The notes under the pieces were generated by a model. That model was given only the letters and a program-made list of their open reading frames with translations. It had not been told where the DNA came from and did not search any database. A program made the position numbers and the translations under genes. A stretch of DNA of 10,000 bases from Stramonita haemastoma (Eukaryota > Mollusca > Gastropoda > Neogastropoda > Muricidae): NCBI GenBank assembly GCA_030674155.1, contig CM060342.1, positions 6,347,160 through 6,357,159 of the forward strand, given 5' to 3'. Each line of letters starts with the position of its first letter. The stretch's first letter is position 1. This document shows, in pieces, positions 7,107-10,000 of the stretch.

Positions 7107-7552
7107 TTAACCTTCAGCATCCTGAGCTCTTTGGCGACCGACTTCCTCCCTGCAATCTTTTTCTGGTCACCAAAAATGGAGAGCACCTACTTGTTTAGAA
7201 CCATTATAAAAGATGGATTTCTAAGTCAGATTCGATGGATATTTCCAGCAAAAATCATTCGGAATCGGTGTCCGCCATTTTGGTGTTGAACAAATCCCAA
7301 AAGTTGCTTTTTACTTATCAAAAATTCACCGTTGCGTGTTGTGTTGAAGAAAATGCAAATGGCCGCCAGCAGAGGAAACTCTAGCCTCGTCTTGAATCGA
7401 AAGTGATGTCTATTGCTAATAATAGTAACAGAATCTCGGCCAATGAACCACAAAGTTTGAAAATCCTATGTTTGACAACACAATGCGCCTGCAGATGCAA
7501 GGGAAATAATTCGTTCGGCAACATGATGTGCTTGTGGTGCACTAAAGGTTAA
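7107..7552. mobile_element. piggyBac-like miniature element (MITE) with TTAA flanks
   Basis: The left end reads TTAA-CCTTCAGCA (from 7107) and the right end, on the opposite strand, reads TTAA-CCTTTAGTGCA (from 7552). The TTAA flanks (7107-7110 and 7549-7552) fit the TTAA-specific insertion of piggyBac transposases, and CCTTTAG-type short terminal repeats are typical of that superfamily. The element inside is 438 bp and less AT-rich than the surrounding intron. It has no transposase-like frame; the longest, on the minus strand (7226-7453), is not recognisable. It is therefore best read as a non-autonomous copy. The terminal repeat is short (6 of the first 7 bases match), so chance resemblance cannot be excluded. 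Confidence 0.55.
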
Positions 7553-7707
7553 TGAACATTTAGTCAAACGCTCTCCCTTTTCGCACTGTTACACATCTAC
7601 AGGCTGTCAGGCATCAAGACTTACACACTCACACAAAGTTAAAAAAAACAACAACCGCAAAAACTGAAAGATTCTGCCATACTCACACACACACATGCAT
7701 GCAGCGT

Positions 7708-7709
<2 letters not shown>

Positions 7710-7781
<72 letters not shown>

Positions 7782-7819
7782 AATCACTCACTCACTCACT
7801 CACTCACTCACTCACTCAC
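7710..7819. repeat. (CA)n passing into (CACT)n microsatellite
   Basis: An uninterrupted (AC)n run of about 35 repeats (7710-7779) passes into CAATCACTCACT and then (CACT)n to about 7819. A shorter CA tract lies just upstream at 7683-7695. The compound structure suggests the tetranucleotide grew at the edge of the dinucleotide array. Confidence 0.95.
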
Positions 7820-8101
7820 GTGCACAAATAATTTATAGGGGAGCAAATCATGTCTATTCATTTTTTTTTTTTTTAGCCACACATCCTAAAATATATTTTT
7901 TCTTGTGATCCCATTTTTCACCAATTAAAAAATTTTGCCATTGAAAAAAAAATGAAAGAAGGCAAGAAAAGGATATTTGAATGCAGATGTGCATGCACAC
8001 TTTTTTTGAAGTGACATTTTCTTCCTCTTTTAAAAAAAAAAAGTATGCATTTATCTATTTACTCCTTATTTATCAATCTATATTAAATTTTCTGTCCTCA
8101 G

Positions 8102-8635
8102 AAATGAAAGACGCAGAGGATCAGAGCAAAGCCCCTGAAACGGCAGCAGGCAATGGCGACAACACAAAGCCGGGGGGAGAAGAGGAGAAGATGGAGGTCG
8201 ACGACGATGACCTTGACCTCGACCTCATGGTAGATAACGAGGCTGTGGCTGCATCCAAAGCCGACCCGGCTGGGGACCCTGGAAAAGAGAAGACCTCAAC
8301 AACAGCAGCAGCACCAGAAGCGGCCAAGTCTGGAAAAGAGCAGGCTGTGAAGAAAGAGAAGGACAAGAGCAAGAACAAAGAGAGCAAAAAGAAAGACAAA
8401 ACAGGGGAGGACGACAAGGAGAAGAGTAAGAAGAAGAAGAAGAAAGAAGCAGAGAAGGAGAAAGGCGAAGAGAGCGACAGCAGCAGAGCAGCAGCAGCAG
8501 CAGTCTGGCAGCGGGTCCAAGTCGGGGTCAAGTTCAGGGTCGTCAAGCTCAAACTCCGATTCCAGTTCCAGTTCGGATTCCGACTCTAGTTCCAGTTCAG
8601 ATTCAGGGTCTGATAAGGAAAAGAAGAAGAAAAAG
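8102..8635 (+). CDS. NCBP3: NCBP3 exon f: Lys/Glu-rich then Ser/Asp-rich region, with apparent frame change
   Basis: The acceptor is GTCCTCAG (ends 8101). The first two bases complete a Glu codon and the frame continues EMKDAEDQSK, an acidic stretch with DDDDLDLDLM (about 8200-8229), an Ala-rich part and a long Lys/Glu region. In the CAG-rich stretch (about 8480-8503) the meaning changes. The entering frame turns into Arg/Val/Phe-rich residues and stops at 8587-8589. The frame starting TCT at 8504 encodes SGSGSKSGSSS, a Ser/Asp run and SDKEKKKKK, and ends at AAG|GTGAGG (donor 8636), phase 0. In that frame serine uses both TCN and AGY codons, the mark of selection on the protein. One base fewer, two more, or removal of a segment of length 3n+1 would join the frames. 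The human protein is likewise acidic and disordered here. Confidence 0.8.
8485..8503. repeat. CAG/AGC trinucleotide repeat inside exon f
   Basis: GCAGCAGCAGCAGCAG preceded by GACAGCAGCAGA forms a short, once-interrupted AGC repeat in coding sequence. It lies exactly where the reading frame changes, and such repeats are prone to length error in replication and sequencing. Confidence 0.8.
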
Positions 8636-8875
8636 GTGAGGATGAAATGTTATGATTTTTTTTTTCTTCTTTTTTTTAATGTAAAGTCTTTCATGCTGGA
8701 TTATCTCCCTTTCTATGCCAGATTGTTTTGTGCCGATGTCTTGTTTTTTTTCACAGTTACAAGATTGTCATTGTAGCCACTGAAGGGTTGAAAAAAAAAA
8801 TTAGAAAAGGCATTCCATGCTATGTGCAAAACTGAGGCAGAAATGTCTTCTTCAAAATGCATGTCAATATACACG

Positions 8876-8915
8876 TACACGCGCATACACGCATGCATAC
8901 ACGCATGCATGCATA

Positions 8916-8966
<51 letters not shown>
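8876..8966. repeat. (ACGC/ATGC) units and (CA)n microsatellite
   Basis: ACACGCGCATACACGCATGC-type units at about 8876-8913 lead into an uninterrupted (AC)n run of about 25 repeats (8916-8966). The first part contains GCATGCATGCAT, which is self-complementary. Confidence 0.9.
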
Positions 8967-8969
<3 letters not shown>

Positions 8970-9098
8970 TTCCCTCTATCTGTGGCATTTAATAGCTGAT
9001 TATCATTTTGGAGTTGTCAATCTTGTTTTCATGGAACTCATTATGCTTAACAGCAGATGATTTGTATTGTAATATATACCACTTTAAGTCATGGCAGA

Positions 9099-9510
9099 TT
9101 TCTCTGCGTGAAATTCGGGCTGCTTTCCCTGGGGAGAGCACGTCGCCACAAGTGCAGTGCCACCCTTTTTTTTTTTTTTCTATTTCCTGTCTGCAACAGG
9201 GAACTGTATTTGTTTCTCTATCAGAGTGGCTTTTAAAAAAAAAATTATTTATTATTTTTTTTACAGAATTTTGCCAGGGACAACCCTGATGTCGCCATGG
9301 GTTCTTTTACATGTGCTTTATAATTATGTGTAACATACGGGACATTGATTTATTGTCTCATCCGAAAGACTAGCACCCAGACCAACACTCATGGTCTAAT
9401 GGATGGGGGAAAAGTTTTGAGCCCAAACGGGATTTGAACCACCGCACACTCTGACCTGGACTTTACTCTTTCTAGGCAGGCGCGTTGCCTCTAGATCACC
9501 AATCCACCAT
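9099..9510 (-). mobile_element. SINE family II, near full-length tRNA-derived element
   Basis: Read on the minus strand, the element starts near 9510 with a tRNA-like head: A-box region TGATCTAGAGGCAACGCGCC (complement of 9479-9498), CTGCCTAG, and B box GGTTCAAATCC (complement of 9430-9440). It continues with CATTAGACCATGAGTGTTGG, the core CTTTCGGATGAGACAATAAA, GTAAAAGAACCCATGGCGAC, CCTGGCAAAATTCTGTAAAA and a GGGTGGCACTGCACTTGTGG part, and ends AGCAGCCCGAATTTCACGCA near 9101. From memory this is a repeat found very widely in gastropod genomic and transcript sequence, in the same order of parts. It is intact in layout but diverged. It lies antisense to NCBP3. Confidence 0.85.
9430..9498 (-). 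promoter_or_regulatory. tRNA-like internal Pol III promoter of SINE family II
   Basis: The A-box-like TGATCTAGAGGCAACGCG (complement of 9481-9498) and B box GGTTCAAATCC (complement of 9430-9440) lie in the order and at roughly the spacing expected of a Pol III internal promoter. The B box differs from the GGTTCGAATCC consensus by a C-to-T-type change at the CpG, a typical decay in old copies. Confidence 0.6.
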
Positions 9511-9597
9511 AGTGTGTGTTTGTGGACATGCATACATGCTTGTACACATTTGTTTATGAATATGTTTGTCGATGCAGTATATATCATGTATCTCTGT

Positions 9598-9600
<3 letters not shown>

Positions 9601-9625
<25 letters not shown>
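9601..9625. repeat. (TA)n microsatellite
   Basis: An uninterrupted TA run of about 12 repeats, flanked by GTATATATCATGTATCTC on the left and TGTGATG on the right. Confidence 0.9.
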
Positions 9626-9629
<4 letters not shown>

Positions 9630-9984
9630 TGCTCCACCACAAAATGAGTCGCTTAGCACCTCTTTTCCGCTAGGACTGTGTAGGAGCCATTAAAGGCAGG
9701 TGGGGGTCAAGTTGTCGATTTTGAGATTTTGATTCATTATAAAGCTATAGCCATTACTTTACCTTGTAGTGAAATATCAAGGCATAATTTTGTTGTCTTT
9801 TGCCTGTAAATGTGTTTTTAAAATACCCAAGCCTTCTTTCTGTCCACCTATCAGGATGCTAAACTTGTCCATTTCTGATTTTGTCATTTTTCCTGCAGTC
9901 TTATCATTTCAAGTTGTAATAGCTTTTCATAGAGTTGTCTGATTTTCAATCTGTTTTTTGTGTTTTATGGCCATTTTATTGCAG

Positions 9985-10000
9985 ATTAGTAACATGTCAA
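9985..10000 (+). CDS. Possible start of NCBP3 exon g (very uncertain)
   Basis: A T-rich stretch ending TTTTATTGCAG at 9984 would be a good acceptor. In the phase-0 frame required by exon f the next bases read I-S-N-M-S with no stop. Only 16 bases are visible and no family block can be recognised, so this may equally be intron sequence. Confidence 0.2.

Larger units (their letters stand above)
6888..8101 (+). other. NCBP3 intron 5 (1214 bp)
   Basis: The intron runs from GTACAC to TCTGTCCTCAG. It contains a piggyBac-like miniature element (7111-7548), a (CA)n/(CACT)n microsatellite (7710-7819) and several A or T homopolymers near 7860-8045. No coding block is visible outside these. Confidence 0.85.
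8636..9984 (+). other. NCBP3 intron 6 (end uncertain)
   Basis: The intron starts at GTGAGG. It contains a (CA)n tract (8916-8966), a full-length SINE family II copy (9099-9510) and a (TA)n run (9601-9625). The 9625-9980 stretch begins with CTCCACCACAAAATGAGTCG and may be part of another repeat, which I cannot name. No conserved NCBP3 block is seen before the window ends. The intron ends at 9984 only if the TTTTATTGCAG there is the real acceptor. Confidence 0.7.

Noticed and set aside
7226..7453. 75-codon minus-strand open frame inside the piggyBac-like element
   Set aside because: No transposase motif can be recognised, the frame is short, and no splice or start context supports it.
8121..8552. 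143-codon minus-strand open frame rich in Ser, Leu and Phe
   Set aside because: It is the antisense shadow of the Lys/Glu-rich exon f, whose composition removes stop codons from the opposite strand.
9898..9924. Exon start after TTTTTCCTGCAG at 9897
   Set aside because: In the phase required by exon f the sequence reaches a TAA stop after six codons, and no family block is visible.

Overview
This window is a stretch of an animal nuclear genome, most likely a mollusc and probably a gastropod. The evidence is small exons with matching phases inside long AT-rich introns, abundant (CA)n/(GT)n microsatellites, and tRNA-derived SINEs. One of those SINEs (9099-9510) matches, from memory, a repeat that is very common in gastropod sequence. 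No prokaryotic gene, rRNA, functional tRNA or CRISPR array was seen.

One gene explains all the convincing coding sequence. It lies on the + strand, is open at both window ends, and encodes the molluscan orthologue of NCBP3 (nuclear cap-binding protein subunit 3, formerly C17orf85). Six exons can be placed: 1-291, 2693-2761, 4167-4264, 5567-5724, 6717-6887 and 8102-8635. All have GT donors and AG acceptors, and the phases agree at each of the five junctions. They encode an acidic N-terminal region, the conserved YENK-x-G-x-F-x-TGID-x-TSK block, a basic linker, an RRM-like cap-binding fold split across two exons, and a long Lys/Glu- then Ser/Asp-rich low-complexity region. The second conserved block of the family and the C-terminus should lie beyond position 10000.

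The introns hold the rest. Intron 1 (292-2692) has a degenerate TTGACAGTACA-type repeat field, a 150-bp tandem duplication and two copies of SINE family I. Intron 2 (2762-4166) has a (CA)n tract and an alternating GT/GC tract. Intron 3 (4265-5566) has a SINE family I copy in the opposite orientation. Intron 4 (5725-6716) has a long (GT)n tract, another SINE family I copy and a G-run cluster. Intron 5 (6888-8101) has a 438-bp piggyBac-like miniature element with TTAA flanks and a (CA)n/(CACT)n tract. Intron 6 (8636 onward) has a (CA)n tract and a full-length SINE family II copy.

The points most worth a second look are as follows. The large exon 8102-8635 changes reading frame within its CAG-repeat region, which could be an indel, an assembly error or a 274-nt exitron. 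The cap-binding WLDD motif reads WIND. The two SINE families share a central core and both have tRNA-like heads. Complementary CA and GU tracts, and inverted SINE copies, flank the RRM exons. I did not find a new multi-gene system.
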